In this document: positions 24,730 through 37,707 of the stretch, piece after piece
Position numbering within the stretch: the stretch's first letter is position 1
How the letters are laid out: the number at the start of each line of letters is the position of its first letter
From: Lepus europaeus
Lineage: Eukaryota > Chordata > Mammalia > Lagomorpha > Leporidae
Length of the DNA stretch: 64,000 nucleotides
Direction of reading: 5' to 3'
Assembly (NCBI RefSeq): GCF_033115175.1
Contig: NC_084845.1
Location: 932,501-996,500 of the forward strand
Made by a program: the position numbers and the translations under genes
Notes under the pieces: model-generated
What the model was told of the DNA's origin: nothing
The model's input: the letters and a program-made list of their open reading frames with translations, nothing else
The model's database searches: none

Positions 24730-25620
24730 GAATGATGTTGAGGAGCCTTAATCTCCTCATCATTGTTGATTATATGTTCTAGATTTCATAACCCAAAAGT
24801 CAGAACACCCAGAAGTGTGTCTGGGTAGAGGGAAAGCAATAGTGGCTGTCCTCTCCAAAAGATAGAGATTTTCAGTTTCAGTGGAACAGAGCAAAGTTTT
24901 CCTCACTACACTTTTTTTCTGATCCTGGGGAGACAGCCAGTAATCGCAGGTAATTCGTTTTGGCAATTGGTAGAAGAGACAAAAGTTTCTTAGAGCTGCC
25001 CTCAACTCCCCAAGCAGTCACTCTCATTATTGAAACAGGTGGCAGCCTAATCATGCTCCAGAGGGAAGCAAGGTGAGAGACTTTTAAATGACCTCTTCTG
25101 GGTTTTGCTGCTTCCCCCTGCTGCACTCCCATCCTCTGAGTGTCATCACTGCTCCAACCTCCTTGATAAAGGCAACACTTTAGGAGACCACATCTCCATC
25201 CTGGAGAGAGAGGCTCCGAAGAAAATGGCTCTGTATCGGGGCTGTAAGGGGAATCCCTGGAAACATTCCGACCCTTGACAGAGGTGGCACTGGTGCTGGA
25301 GCGTAGACATGAGAGTCCACTCGAAGAGGAGGGATGCTTGGTAAGGTCTGATCCAAACTCCTCAAGAGGAGCAGACGGTAAGATACCCCATGTCCATCCC
25401 TGAATCCTCCTGGTCCAGTAGCATGACCATCCATGACATAAGTAAGATATGTAACATGGCAATGAATAGATCTGATGTTTGAGTTATTTTGAGATGTGAT
25501 TCTGTAGTTACAATTTCAGAGTTTATTGCAAATATTTCAGATGTCATAACCTTATTATCTCCATGTGTGTGATAAAGAATCATATGAAATTTTCTAATTT
25601 CTCACCTCATGGGTAGTCAC
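24730..25620. repeat. Conserved block upstream of V1R, copy in U3
   Basis: It is the paralogue of 4690-5560, with the donor-like cagacggtaagat near 25373. A 194-codon minus-strand frame (24878-25462) exists, but in U1 the same area is split in another way, so I do not treat it as a gene. Confidence 0.6.
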
Positions 25621-27624
25621 AAGGTGGTGAAAGGGGACAGTGTTTCAAGACAGCTCTGATTCTTAGAAGTAATGTCTGTATTGAAGTAAGGAAAGCAGTT
25701 TTAAAGAGAAAAATGATTTCATAAATACAGGTATCAGATGCAAAATCATCCAATATCTTTAACAGGTACATGACTGTAACATGACATGTAATAGTTTCTT
25801 CTGGTTTCCAAGAACGTGCTGTAATCCACTGTCAAATATATTTTTTCACCTCTTAGTTCAATTTTCTCATCCACAGATGTCAATATCTTCCAGTATTCCT
25901 TAATCAGTTGATGCAGTGAAGGATTGAGTGTGCCTGTGTATGTGTTTTCCTATGGAAGAAGAACATGCTTACTTTCTATAGCAGCTCAAAGGGAGAGATG
26001 TATACTGGTATATGTTAAAGAATTTGTTGGGAGAATCTTTTGGTTGCAAGCCAAATCCTGCCATTTTACAAAAAGTGGGGGAGGAACTCCAAGTTGACAG
26101 AGCTTGTGATTGTTCAGCTAACTGGTGAGAAACAGGAACTCTGACACATTTCACTGAAATCTGCCATATACATGTATGATTCGATAGTTTGAGTTCATCA
26201 AATTACTCCATGCATGGGTGACTGTAAATCGTGCTTGGTTTGGCATGAACACAAGTTATGGTGATGTCGAGAGCTTTGACCTTACCCATATGAATAGGAA
26301 TAAAATACAATTTTTTAACATTTCCATTGGAAGTCCCTGTAGCCGCAGAATGCCACTCTTCCCCAAACAACTGTTAGAACAGCTATCATCTGACAAGAAG
26401 CCTCACTGTGAGTGTTGATCAAATTGGACACTGTGTACATCCCTATCTTGGTTAAATAATCAGAATTCTCCTATTTCTTTAAGACTGTAATATGAACTTG
26501 CATTAGGGCATTTCTATGTGTTTTACATGAACAGCACTTTTTAGTATATAAACTTTATAGAATAATGTAATAAAGGGTAAAACAAGAATTTCTGTTTACA
26601 TTTATTTTAAAGTGTTCTTTAAATAGCTTTAGTATAACTTGCTAGTTCATAGTTATTAGCCTATTTTTGCTTCTCATAGTTTAATTTTAGTAACTCAGAA
26701 ATAGGGGATTAGAATGCAATGATGTGTTAAGTGCATTGTGTAACACTGGAACTCATCCACAATGGCCCTATCACAGGACGCTATGTCACTGTCTATTTAG
26801 AATTTTTATTAATACTTTCAATATTATGTTGTCACTATACTGGAACAGCACTAGTTTGGAACATTCATTCTTCTGGTATTATGGTTCTCTTTATCATTCT
26901 TCATGTTTTTCAGGGTTCAGGATACTGTAAAGTGTTTTAAATATATTTTCATGCTAACTCATCTTGAGCTATTTGGACACAACTGACTATTATATTTATC
27001 TTATTTCAGTGTCGTTAATTCTGTACAAACAAAATCACTTAATATAGTTTTTTCTTCATAGTATTTTTATTTTAATTTTCATGAACTTTCATTCTGGGTA
27101 GATTCTAATGTTTCAAATATTGGCTGTGGTAGTGGTGATTGTGCATTTGAACCGAAATGAAACAAGAGCAAAACAAATCTTTGGCGTCACCAATCTAATA
27201 TAGAACTGAACTGATTGGATGATTGAATGTTGTGATAATGAATTATTCTGCCACTATGCTCTGATAAGTCAAGTCACCAATACTGTAATTTGAATTTCTA
27301 GTTTTTCATAGAATTACAAGACCACCTTATGGAATAACTGGATAATTAACAAAGATGGATTTGATGAAAGCACTATTAGAAGAATATTGTAACACAAATG
27401 GGCAAGAAAATGATACAGTATACAGAAACAAAGTAAATATGAATGAAAAATATTAGAAACAAACAAACAAACATACACACATGACAATATATACACAACA
27501 TTCATCTTCAGAAAATGCAAAGAATATATATTTGTATACAGATTTTCTGAATGGGAAAAAATTATTAGTTGCAGATACAGAACCTAAATTTCCTTGATGA
27601 AACCCACTATCGGCATTTCTTTAC

Positions 27625-28205
27625 AAAATTAACCAGCTCTGTGTGAAACTACTGTCCTTGTGACTGTTGCTTTCCAGGGCTCTGACAATGGGAATCATCT
27701 TTGCCTCTCACACAGGAGTCAGGCTCCTAGCAAACATGCTGCTCCTTCTTTGGTATGGTCTCATTTCCTGCACTGGATGGATGACAAAGCACGTGGATTG
27801 GATTCTCCATAACCTAATTTTAGACAATTGTTTGGTCTTTCTCTGGAATGGATTTCTCAGACAATGGCCACTTTTGGGTTGGAGTATTTTTTGGATGGTT
27901 TGGGGTGCTAACTAGTTTTGTGTGTTCATAGAGTGACCAGAGGGTACTCCCCTGAGACTGCAGTCACTCACAACATCGGGATCCTAGTGAGCACCTTTTT
28001 CTCTTTTTATGTACCATCTTCCTTCTTTCCCTTCTATACATCTGTCTTTGATAAAGCGAGTTGGTAGCTGATGAACATCACTGCCCTTATGAGTTCAAGT
28101 TTCCCATCATAGTCCCTATCTACTGATTAATAAAGACCCCATGTCTCTAGACTATGCTATGCAGCAGCACAAATATCAGTGATTTTTATAAATGAATCAG
28201 AGCAT
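27625..28205 (+). pseudogene. V1R pseudogene (TM3-TM5 deleted), U3 copy
   Basis: This is the paralogue of 7864-8440 with the same deletion from the start of TM3 to before TM6. A frame from about 27667 reads through TM1-TM2 (LTMGIIFASHTGVRLLANM, HNLILDNCLVFLWNG) to a stop after ...MVWGAN. The TM6-TM7 remainder is out of context and has extra changes (for example a TAG near 28067, where U1 reads TGG). The acceptor equivalent reads ttacaaa instead of ttacag, so the splice site is also lost. Dead before or shortly after duplication. Confidence 0.93.
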
Positions 28206-29509
28206 GAAAATTTGCAATGCTGAATCCGTCCATGTAAAAACTTGTCCTTCTCTATCTTTAAGTGTTTACTGGCTAAGTAGGTTTGTGGACAGAAACAGAA
28301 ACATAATGGACAGAGCTTGATCATTGACTTACTTTTAATTTGGCAAACAGCCAGGCATGAAACAAGGGACGATTCCTCACTCTACTTTGCAGAGCAGAAC
28401 TGGGTATTTTCATCTTAGTCATTGTCCTCACATGTCCTTTCTGCCTTATGAGTCCACTTAAATCTCTCATCTATAATTTTCTACTCCTGGAATCTTTATT
28501 AAGACATTGTGATAACAAAGTTTACTCCCAGGTATACTTAATTGAAGAAACACATGAAATGAACTCGTGAAGATAGGTCACCTCCCTTCACTCTGATCCT
28601 TCTTGGGGCTAAAAAAAAGACTTTGGGAATCCATATCTGACACGGTTTCCACTTCAAGTTCATTGGAAGAATCTTTCGGCATTTCAGACCCATCAAGATG
28701 CTACTACTGATGATAGCAAAAGCATGTGTTGTAAGTGCGGTGCCCTTAGATGAATTCCAAACATGATTTAACAAATCTAGCTAGAATAGGAATTGGAGAA
28801 AAACTTTGGTGGGAAGAATGCTGTCTTTATGTCTCAAAGGAGAATTCTGCCTCAGCCAACTGGAAAAACCCAGAGGGAAAATAAGCAAACCATCTCAGGG
28901 TGTCACTCTGAGCCATCCTTGCAGACAGGGTCTTTCTAAATGAGGCTGTGCACAGCAGATTCCACTGTGACTGAAGAGCATACAGCTCAGAAAGGTTCTT
29001 TTGGAAAAAGCAGAGCAGAACAGGTTGCAACAGAAGGCTGGAACTTTTTCTCTGCTTATAAGAAGATAATGGGAGAATAATGTTCATTTGAATTCCTGGA
29101 GTCTCAGTGGTAACCAGAAATAAGTAAATATAATATCATTCGTATTTTCAAAGATGTACAAAATGTTAATATCGCTTAAAGCTATTATTGGGAACTAGTT
29201 TATGTATCCAGAGATAGATGAGGCAAGCATAATGAAAGGAAGGCATGTTGTAACACATGAAAAAGACGAGGTGAGAATGACAGATGACATAAGGGCATTA
29301 AGGTGTAGGGAGTGAGAGAAGGAACCCAAGCACAGGGCCAGGTTGTGTTTCTAGCCAACCTGAGGGTTTTGTCTCTCGTTTCTGATTACACTGAACTTCT
29401 CAGAACTATGCACAGTTGCAGCCTTGAGGAATGATGAAAATGAGGGGCACGATTGAAGAGAACTGCCAGCATGTTAGTCATGAGTCAGGACAAAGTCAGC
29501 AAACTGCTA

Positions 29510-29845
29510 TTGAGGGATGGCATTGTGTTGCTGCTGATAAGTTCTTCCCTGGGACTCTGGCATCCCATACAGAGGCACCAGTTCGAGTCTGGTCTCCTCT
29601 GCTTCCAATCCAACTTCCTGTCAAAGTGCCTAAGAAAGCACAAGATGGCCCAAGAACTTGGTTCCCTGACACCACGTGGGAGACCTGGATGGGGTTCCAG
29701 GACCTGGATCATGCTGTCTTGCTGCAGCCATAGCTGCCATGTGCAAAGTAAAGCAGCAGACGGAAGTTCCCTTTGTGTCTGAGTCTCTCCCTCTCTCTGT
29801 TATTCTGCCTTTCAAATAAATAAATGATTTAAAGAAAAAATGCAG
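29510..29845 (+). mobile_element. CSINE copy, U3
   Basis: It is the orthologue of the U1 copy at 9762-10085, with the same diverged head and the tail aaataaataaatgattt. Confidence 0.85.
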
Positions 29846-30884
29846 AAACGTTCATTCACTGTTTCAATAAACCTATGTTAAGTACAGTGGGCCTGTCTTA
29901 TCAAGGATTTAGGAACCTTCCCAAATCCAAGTTCCTAGGTCGAAATCAACAGCAAATTTAGTTTAGTTTTGTTTTTAAAAGCCTTTCAAAGGATAGCTAT
30001 GTTAACTGCTTTCTGTATCCTCCCCTTAATTGGACCAGAGTTACATCAGCTCCTACACAAACTGCTATCTTTTCATAAGAGATTGAGCATCTTTTATTAT
30101 GGCTATTGTCCTTTTTGATACCTTTTCTGATACTTGCACAATAATATCTTATAGCAATTGATTTTAATATTATACAATTTAAGTAATAACATGCATGGAA
30201 TAAAGTAACAAGCTATGTAGAAAGAATCAATTTTCTAATGGGTATATAGACTAAAGGTTTGGTATTATTCTCTGAAGGACTGTGGAATCGACCTGAGCAG
30301 GATTTGATTTTTATAATATATCTGGCTATCTAATGATTTCAGTTATCCTGCTTACAGTTTGTTGAGCAATGGATTTTGTTGAAGTAGCAAGTTTCTTCCC
30401 TGTGCTCAGCATATTTGTCATCTGTTCATATCTTTCCACTTCCAAGTTCTTTCCTTTTTCACTTCAGTGAACTTTAATCAATTGTATGATAGAGCTTGAG
30501 AGAAATTTTTGTGTGTTTTATTTGATGGCTAAATTATTGTCTGCATTCCGTCTCTCCCTTCTCCTTCTCCTAGCAAGAGGTCACCCATTCCCAGGAACTT
30601 CTCTCCTCATTGCTAACAGAATATTTTAGCATGGTGGGAAAAAAAAGTTTATATCATGAAATGCAATGGTAACTTCAAAACTAATATTATTCATCCTAGA
30701 CTCTTCTGCTGCCTTGAAGCTCTTTCTTAGTCTTGCAGTTGGTTCTACACTTTCCCAGTCTGCCTTCCTCCTTACCTACCAAAGGTTTATTTTCTGGTTC
30801 TTTTGTAAGATCTAATTTCTTTGTCCACATCAAGAATAAGGGCATTTCTCTGGAATCTGAGGAGTCATCGGTTAAACTTTTAAG

Positions 30885-31690
30885 AAACCTCATCACAGAA
30901 GTACACAATCAGTGAGAGCCATCGCTCTCTTTGCCCAAATCTTCTGGAGCAAATCTAACTTTTTCCTGATCTCATCCCCAAAAGAGAGAGAATGTCAGCT
31001 TCAAAGGAACACAGCAACACTTCCCTCAAACTGTCCCTTCTGGATGCTTGGGAGACACCTAGCAAGCACTAGTAATAGTTTCTGGCGTCTGGTAGAAGAA
31101 ACAGAAGTTGTTCAGAGTTACTCTCAGCTCCCCAGCAGCCACTCTCATTACCGAAACAGGCGACAGGATAATAAGAGCTCTAAAGGAAGGCAAGCTGAGA
31201 GAATTCTAAATGATCGTTTCTGGGTTTGGCTGCCTCCCTGCAACACATCCTCCGTCATCTCCGGGCCATATTTCCCGGTAAAGACAAACATTTTAGGAGA
31301 TCACATCTCCATCCTGGAGACAGATGCTCAGAAGAAAATAACTGTGTACCAGAACTGCGAGGTTGGATCGCTGAAAACATTATACTTCTTGACAAAGGTG
31401 ATACTGGAGTGCTGACATGATCTTCTGCACATAGAGAGGTGATGCTTGCTAAGGCAGTTGAGAAACTCCAGGTCCACTTCTCAGTCCTCCCCTTTCAGGG
31501 ATGTGATCACCCATGATATTGCTGTGATGTGGAATATGGCAATGCGAAGATCTGATGCTTTACTCTGGGAGGTAATTCTGTCATTAGAATTCCAGGATGT
31601 TTTGCAGGAATTTCGGAGTCACACCCTTGTTATCTCAATGTCTGTGATAAGGAATCATTTTCTAATCTCTCATGGGCAGCAAAAGGTAAG
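30885..31690. repeat. Conserved block upstream of V1R, copy in U4
   Basis: It is the paralogue of 11085-11890, differing from it by scattered substitutions and small indels. Confidence 0.6.
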
Positions 31691-31929
31691 AAAATGGCCC
31701 TTTTCAGTAGTTGAAAACTTGTTACACTGATTCTGAACCCCTGACATGATTCAAGGAGAATGTGCGTGTTTCTCTTGAGAAAACCATGGTGCTTGAAAGT
31801 ATTTATTCCTCTTGAAGAAAGGAAAGCAGTTTTAAAGAGGGAAAACAATTCCATGGATACACATTTCTGATGCAAAATCATCAGGCATATGATTTTAATG
31901 TGCCCTGTGATACTTTCTCTGATCTCTGA

Positions 31930-32870
31930 GAATGTGTTTTATATTTTTAAGCATGATTCATTTTTATTTAGTTTCAGATAAGCTCAATGACAAAAAAATG
32001 TATTTAAAATACCATGATCAAAGACTTGAACAATCTGAGTGATAAGATAAACTATTATTGAATTCTATTCAAATTACAGAATATTATGAATGCACACTGA
32101 CATAAATAAATGAATGAGCTAATAAGTGGGGAAGAAGAGACAAATCTCCGATTCAGAAGAAATCAAAAAACAGATATTTCACCCTGATGGAGGGGAAGCA
32201 TAACTCCCTTCTCATTAGCTGTGGGCTGCATGTACTGACCTCCTTCCAGACAGCACAGCCTGAACACCAAGGCAATAAAGTAACTCTTCTGTGGCAACAC
32301 CTGACAAACACAGAACACACCTCAGCCAGGGAGGTGATCAAAGTCAGGCTCAACACTGAAAGACACCAGGCACCCCTGATAATGTGATGAAGCACTTCAC
32401 CTGGACGATCTTCCTCCCCCAAACTCAGGACCTCAGGCAGACCAAGACAGCATCAAATTCCCAGAGAGAACAGTCTACAACATGCTTTACCAACACTCCT
32501 CAAAACTGGCAAGGTCATCCAAAAGAAGGGGAGTCAGAGAAACCATCACAGGGCAGGGAGCCTAAGTAGACACAGCATTTCAGTGTGATGTTCTCTCCTG
32601 CGTGGGATCCTGGATATAAAGCACAGTTGAACAGTTGATTGCTGTGATGTGAGTAGAACTGCAGAGCACAGGGCAGGCAGAACAAAGGCACAGAAGCAAG
32701 ACAAGGATGCACTGGGCCTGGTTGTCTTTTCAAACCTATGTCTCCAAGAATCTCGTTTCTCTTCCCCCGGAAATTACTCTGCTGGCGGGCTGCAAACGCC
32801 ATTCCGGAGCGTGGCCACCGAGGTGGGGCAGAGGCGGCCCCGGGCTCCCGGGCTCCGGCGGCTGGTGTGC
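31930..32870. other. U4-specific replaced segment
   Basis: Homology to U2 stops near 31930 (U2 ~12150) and returns at the SINE fragment near 32870 (U2 ~13375). In between, U4 has unrelated sequence. Part of it (about 32150-32650) resembles an ancient L1 3' end by its wording (for example ctggcaaggtcatccaaaag), and the last ~110 bp (32760-32870) is GC-rich. I cannot name it with confidence. Confidence 0.55.
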
Positions 32871-33015
32871 AGGGGCATGAACACTTGGGCCATCTTCTGC
32901 TGCTTTTCCAGGCAAATTAGCAGGGAGCCAAACTGGAAGTGGAACAGCTGGGATTTCACTAGTGCACATATGGGATGCTGGCATACAGGCAGCAGCCTTA
33001 GACAACACTAGCCCT
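32870..33015 (-). mobile_element. SINE fragment, minus strand (U4)
   Basis: It is the orthologue of 13360-13520, the body of a reversed CSINE (acttgggccatcttctgctg). Confidence 0.75.
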
Positions 33016-33094
33016 TGGAATATATTTTCATGCTACTTGATCCTGAGCTATATGGACACAATTGGTTTTTCATACTTATTAATTTTAGTGTTAC

Positions 33095-33775
33095 TTCCTC
33101 TGTCCTCAGAATCAGACCAAACCCTTCCTGGTCTGGCTGAAAAGCCAGTGAGGGCTTTTCTGACATGGAAAGCCAAGATGTTGTGGTTAAAAAAAATGTT
33201 CTACATGGAGGATCTCTGTGAGTGAGACCCCAGCAGAAAGAAGTGGTCATCAAAGAAGGATGTACTTTTCTCTAAAGGGAGAAGAGAACTTCCACTTTGC
33301 TTATGGCCTTGTTTGAATACTGATGGAGTTTGTGCATTAGAAAGGCTCTCATAGCCTAGGCAGCTCATGTCAATAGCCCCAGGTGGTCACTGACATCATA
33401 CATAAGAGTGTTAATTGTTAAATTAACAACAGGGGTCACTGTGTAACAATTCCCCATGCAGGAAATCTTCCTCGAGTTTATTTATGAGAGTTAACTGTAA
33501 AACTAGTTCTCAGTTTTTTGTGTGTGTATGCAGGTAAGTGCACATTTCAGAAATCTTTACTTAGTATAGAGTGGTTTTCTGGGTTCAAAGTTAGTTAAAA
33601 ATGAATTTAATGGAGAATTGGAGTGGGAAGGGGAGAGAGAGGAGGAGAGTGGTGGAATATGGGTGGAAGGGTGGTTATGGTGGGTATGGTGGGAAGAACA
33701 ACATATTCCTAAAATTGTACTTATGAAATTTGTATTCTTTTACAAATTAAATAATTTATTAAAAAATTAAATTTA
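33095..33775 (+). mobile_element. Old L1 3' end (U4 orthologue)
   Basis: It is the same 5'-truncated L1 3' UTR as 13598-14250, with a purine-rich tract near 33625-33650 and an A/T-rich tail. Confidence 0.85.
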
Positions 33776-34471
33776 GTGTTACTAATTATACTAAATTTTG
33801 AATTCATCCTCTACATTTGAAACGAAGATAATTGGATTCTATAGAAATGAGAGCATTTAATTTTTTTCTTCATAATATTTTATATTTTAGTTGGCATGAG
33901 TTAGTCATGCTTTCAATATTTGCTTTGAATTATTTGCTGTGATAGTATCATTGTTCATTGGGGCCAATGAAAAAAGAGGGAGTCTTTGGCTTCACCATTC
34001 TAAAATGCCACTGCACTTAGAACATATAATTAAATGTTGTGATAAATAATTATTCTGTCATAATTCTCCTATAAAAAAGGTCACCCATATTGTAACATGA
34101 ATTTCTACATTTTCAAACTCCAGGATAATTGGTTACTTGGCAAAGGAACATTTAACCCAAACACTACTGTAACACAAATAGACAAGAAAATGATATATCA
34201 TGTAGGAACAAAGTGAATATGGATGAAAACGATTAGAAAAATCTGAAATAGCCATGCGAGAAGATATACACAACCACCATCCAAATACCTCTTAAGAAAA
34301 TACAAAGAATGTATTTTTCTAGCAGGCTTTTTTGAGCAGAAAGAAATGGGTAGAAGCAGAAATGAACTTAAGCTTCCTTGATGAAATACATTAGCTCCAT
34401 TTCTTTCCAGGACTTACTGACTTTGCATGAACTACTGCCCTTGTGACTGCCTGCCATCCAGGTCTCTGACC

Positions 34472-35392
34472 ATGGGAATCATCTTTGTCTCTCAGACAGG
34501 AGTCGGAGTCCTAGGAAACATCCTGCTCCTTCTCTGCTATGGCTTCATTTCCTGCACTGGACGAGGGATAAAGCACATGGATTTGATTCTCCATAACCTA
34601 CTTGTAGCCAACTGCTTGGTTCTTCTCTCGAGAGGCATTCCTCAGACCATGGCAGCTTTGGGGCTGAAGTATTTCATGGACGATTTTGGATGCAAACTAG
34701 TTTTCTATGTTCATAGAGTGGCCAGAGGGGCATCTCTGAGTGCTACTTCTCTCTTGAGTGGCTTCCAGGCCATCACAATCAGCCTTAGCAGCCCCCAGTG
34801 GATGGAGCTTAAGGTCAAAGCCCTCAAATCCTTTCGATTTTCCATTCTCCTCTGCTGGACCCTTCACCTGTTGGTAAATAGTATTGTTCCTATGTATATT
34901 ACAGCGATGGGGAAGAGCAACAACCTCACAGAGAAAAAAGATTTGGGGTACTGTTCTGGCATAAATATTGACAGAAATATATCCTTATTGTATTCCATGA
35001 TGTTTTCCTTCATTGACATCTTACATTTGGTGTTAATGATTTGGGCCAGTGGCTGCATGATGTTCATTTTGTACAGACATAAGCAGAAGGTCCTGCGCAT
35101 TCACAGCAAAAGCCTCACTCCCAAATGTTCCCCAGAGACAAGAGCCACCCACAGCATCCTGATGCTAGTGAGCACATTTTTCTGTTTTTATGCACTGTCT
35201 TCCTTCTTTACTCTCTATATGTCCCTCTTTGATAAACCCAGCTGGTGGCTGGTGAATACCTCTGCCCTTATGGGTTCATCTTTCCCCTGTGTTAGCCCCT
35301 TTGTGCTCATCAGCAGAGACCCCCGTGTCTCTAGGCTGTGGTATACCTGCGGCACAAAGATCAATGAGTTTTTTAAATGGGTCAGAGCATGA
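34472..35392 (+). CDS. Vomeronasal type-1 receptor (V1R, VN1R4-like), copy 2
   Basis: This is a pheromone receptor GPCR of the V1R family, 306 residues from the ATG at 34472 (gaccatggg). An in-frame upstream ATG at 34427 would add 15 residues (MNYCPCDCLPSRSLT), but the equivalent codon in copy 1 is GTG, so the downstream start is preferred. TM1 ~5-25, TM2 ~38-60 (HNLLVANCLVLL), TM3 ~76-98 preceded by Cys 74, then HRVARG 81-86, TM4 ~123-142, the sequon N151-L-T in loop 2 with Cys 161, TM5 ~171-198, TM6 ~226-247 and TM7 ~256-282. The coding exon follows an acceptor ending at 34410. It is close to copy 1 and has about 30 differences from copy 3 by eye, concentrated in TM4, loop 2 and TM6. No disruption is visible, so probably functional. 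Confidence 0.96.
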   Translation: MGIIFVSQTGVGVLGNILLLLCYGFISCTGRGIKHMDLILHNLLVANCLVLLSRGIPQTMAALGLKYFMDDFGCKLVFYVHRVARGASLSATSLLSGFQAITISLSSPQWMELKVKALKSFRFSILLCWTLHLLVNSIVPMYITAMGKSNNLTEKKDLGYCSGINIDRNISLLYSMMFSFIDILHLVLMIWASGCMMFILYRHKQKVLRIHSKSLTPKCSPETRATHSILMLVSTFFCFYALSSFFTLYMSLFDKPSWWLVNTSALMGSSFPCVSPFVLISRDPRVSRLWYTCGTKINEFFKWVRA

Positions 35393-36041
35393 AAATCCAG
35401 AATGCTGCATACTGTCCATTTATCAGTTCACCCTTCCATATTTTATATAGCATTTACATTTGATAAATCAGTTAGTGGATAGGATCAATACAAGATAGAC
35501 TGAGCGTCAACACAAAATTATTTCATTTAGCAGATAGCCAGGCATGGAACAAGGAGGGGCTTCTCATTTCTACTTTGCCTACATCAAATAGGAGTGTTTT
35601 TCTTCAGTCTTTATCCTCATGTGTCCTTAGCTCCATACAAATTCTGCTAAATCTTCCCTTGACCATTTTCTTCTTTTAAAATCCTCATCTGATATATTAT
35701 GTTAGTAATGCCTACTCTCAGTTTTCCTTATTTGATTAAATACCTAAAATAAACTCCTAAAAATATGAGACTCCTACTTCACTCTGACTCTTTGGGGACT
35801 ATAAAAAGACTGTGAATATATTTATGATACAGGGATTTTCACAAGTAGTACCAAAGGATGACTTCTGGGGTGGAAATGCATTACCAACTCTGCCCCAATC
35901 ACTTGCTGGGACTGTCTAGACTGCCTACAGCCTCTCACAGATCTTTCTCGTTTCCACACTACTTCTTACATGTTCCAGAATCTTGTCCTTCTTAGCTGAG
36001 ATTTCAAGTTCTTGCACAAGACCTGGGGTTTTTCCAAAACA

Positions 36042-36330
36042 GTGTTCAGCAAGAAATTGCCAAGTGCAGTGTGAATGCCCAGATGGTGAAGCCTGGTGCC
36101 AAAAAGCTGCAGTGATCAAGTTCAGCATCTCCCAGGCGTGTATGGAACTGACATGAACTTTGACCTTAAGGCTCACCTCAGGCAACCGTAGATCATGGTG
36201 GTTGGAAATCGAAGTTGGTGGTGGTTGGAAAGCAATCATAATCTTTGTTCCTGTTCCTCAACTGAAACCTCCAGAAAATCCAAGTCCAGCTGGTATGTGA
36301 GCTGGGGGAAACTTCAGTGGGAAGAATATT
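36042..36330 (+). pseudogene. RPS7: RPS7 processed pseudogene fragment
   Basis: RPS7 is a 40S ribosomal subunit protein. A stretch at about 36205-36275 reads EVGGGWKAIIIFVPVPQLK, almost the known RPS7 segment with Arg changed to Trp. Upstream, the DNA keeps recognisable RPS7 wording (gcatctcccaggc near 36126, accttaaggctcacctcagg near 36162), with frameshifts and an in-frame TGA. There are no introns. Homology fades near 36330, and U2/U5-like unit sequence resumes with similar bases (agtgggaagaa), so only the first ~85 codons are kept. It lies only in U4. No function expected. Confidence 0.82.
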
Positions 36331-37707
36331 GTCCTCATTCCTCAAGGGTGAGCTCTGCCTGAGCCAACTGGAAAAACCTAGAGAAAAACAAGCAGAAGCT
36401 TCCCTGGGGCCACACTCCTTGCCCTCCTTGCAGACGCGAGCTTCCTAAGTGAAATCTCGGACCACAGGGTCCATGTGTGATTGGATGGCAGCTAGCTCAT
36501 AAAATTTTCTGAACAATGCAAGAGAGAACAGTGTGCAATAAAAGGCTGAAATTTTTCTGGTGTCTGTAAGATGTTAATTTTGAATTCCCGGTTGCTCTCC
36601 AAGATGGCGGAATAGGGAGGGAGCACACCGATGGTCCTGGAAGGGAAGGTCCAAAGAGGAGTGAGAATTTGTAGTTTTTGGGAAAGGGAAGCTCTTCCAA
36701 AACTGGGGAGACAGGGTGGACCTGCGAGGAGGACGCGGACGCCTGAAGAGCAGGACACCAGCAGGAGTTTGTACACACCAGCGCTGGAAGCTGAGGTGAG
36801 ACAGGACGCTCACCCAGCACCGCTGTAACAGCTGCCGCTGCCCCTCCCCCAACCCACCCTGGGAGGGACACTGAGACACGTGCGACTGAGTGGGAGAGGA
36901 AATAGAAAATGGAACAGAGTGAGTAGCGCCTGCAGAAAGAGTGCGTGATTCAGGGGGACTAATTGAGGGACTAAACAATCCAGGATCCCTCCCCCAAATG
37001 GGAGCTGCAGCGGGCAGGAAGCAGCCATCTTGTTTGTTTACATTCGGGTTTAAAGGAGAACTGCCTCTGCCTCCAAACTTTGGGCAGAGCCCAAAGGTGG
37101 AGTGGAGCGACAGGACACTCCTTGTGCAGGGGCGGGCAGCTAGGGAGGGCAGCTCAAAGCCCTGACACCAGTCAACTCAAGTTACCAGATTAAAAAAAAA
37201 TTAAACAGCGCCCACGGGAAGAGGGCAGGATCCAGGGGGACGAACTGAGGGTTCGAAAACGCCGGGATTCTTAGGAGCCGCCCAACTCACAATCAGAGCT
37301 GTAGTGGGCAGAGTGCAGCCATCCTGTTTGGTTACATTCAGGCTTAAAGGAGGCTGGCCTCTGCTCTGAAGGTGGAAGCAGCAGGGGCGGAGTCCAGAGG
37401 TGGTCTGGAGCTACTTGACACTCCTCACACAGGAGTGTGTGAGGGAGAGCGACTGACCAATGAACCCCAGGCACAGACACATAAGGGCGAACTTAGGAAC
37501 AAGGAAACCAGCCCCCAAGGGGCAGAGATTGGCACCTCAAAGCCCTGACACCAGCCCACTCAAGTTACAATAAATAAATAAATAAATAAATAAGTAAAAA
37601 ATAAACAAACTCTAGAAAGCAGAGCAGCCTGCTTACACTGCATATTGGTACAGACTCACAGCAGCCCATAGCAGAGGGAAATCAACCTGAAAAACCACCC
37701 AGATGGA

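Larger units (their letters stand above)
24047..30270. repeat. V1R duplication unit U3 (with V1R pseudogene)
   Basis: It is very similar to U1 (3999-10480) throughout. It starts directly at the L1 tail with 'gggatgtatg', which aligns with 4001. It lacks the U1-only CSINE. Stretches 25620-27620 and 28210-29510 show no gene beyond duplicated non-coding sequence. Confidence 0.85.
30270..36589. repeat. V1R duplication unit U4, left part (intact V1R)
   Basis: It is paralogous to U2. The unit continues after the L1/ERV block at 49849 and runs to about 51400. Compared with U2 it carries a replaced segment (31930-32870) and an RPS7 pseudogene after the receptor. No gene is seen in 30270-30880. Confidence 0.83.

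Noticed and set aside
24878..25462. 194-codon minus-strand frame (and related frames at 4995-5399)
   Set aside because: It lies in the duplicated upstream block. The frame differs between copies, has no recognisable domain, and is absent from the U2 and U4 copies.
36492..37165. Minus- and plus-strand frames of 60-134 codons near the L1 start
   Set aside because: They lie in the L1 5' UTR and overlap each other; they are by-products of GC-rich non-coding sequence.
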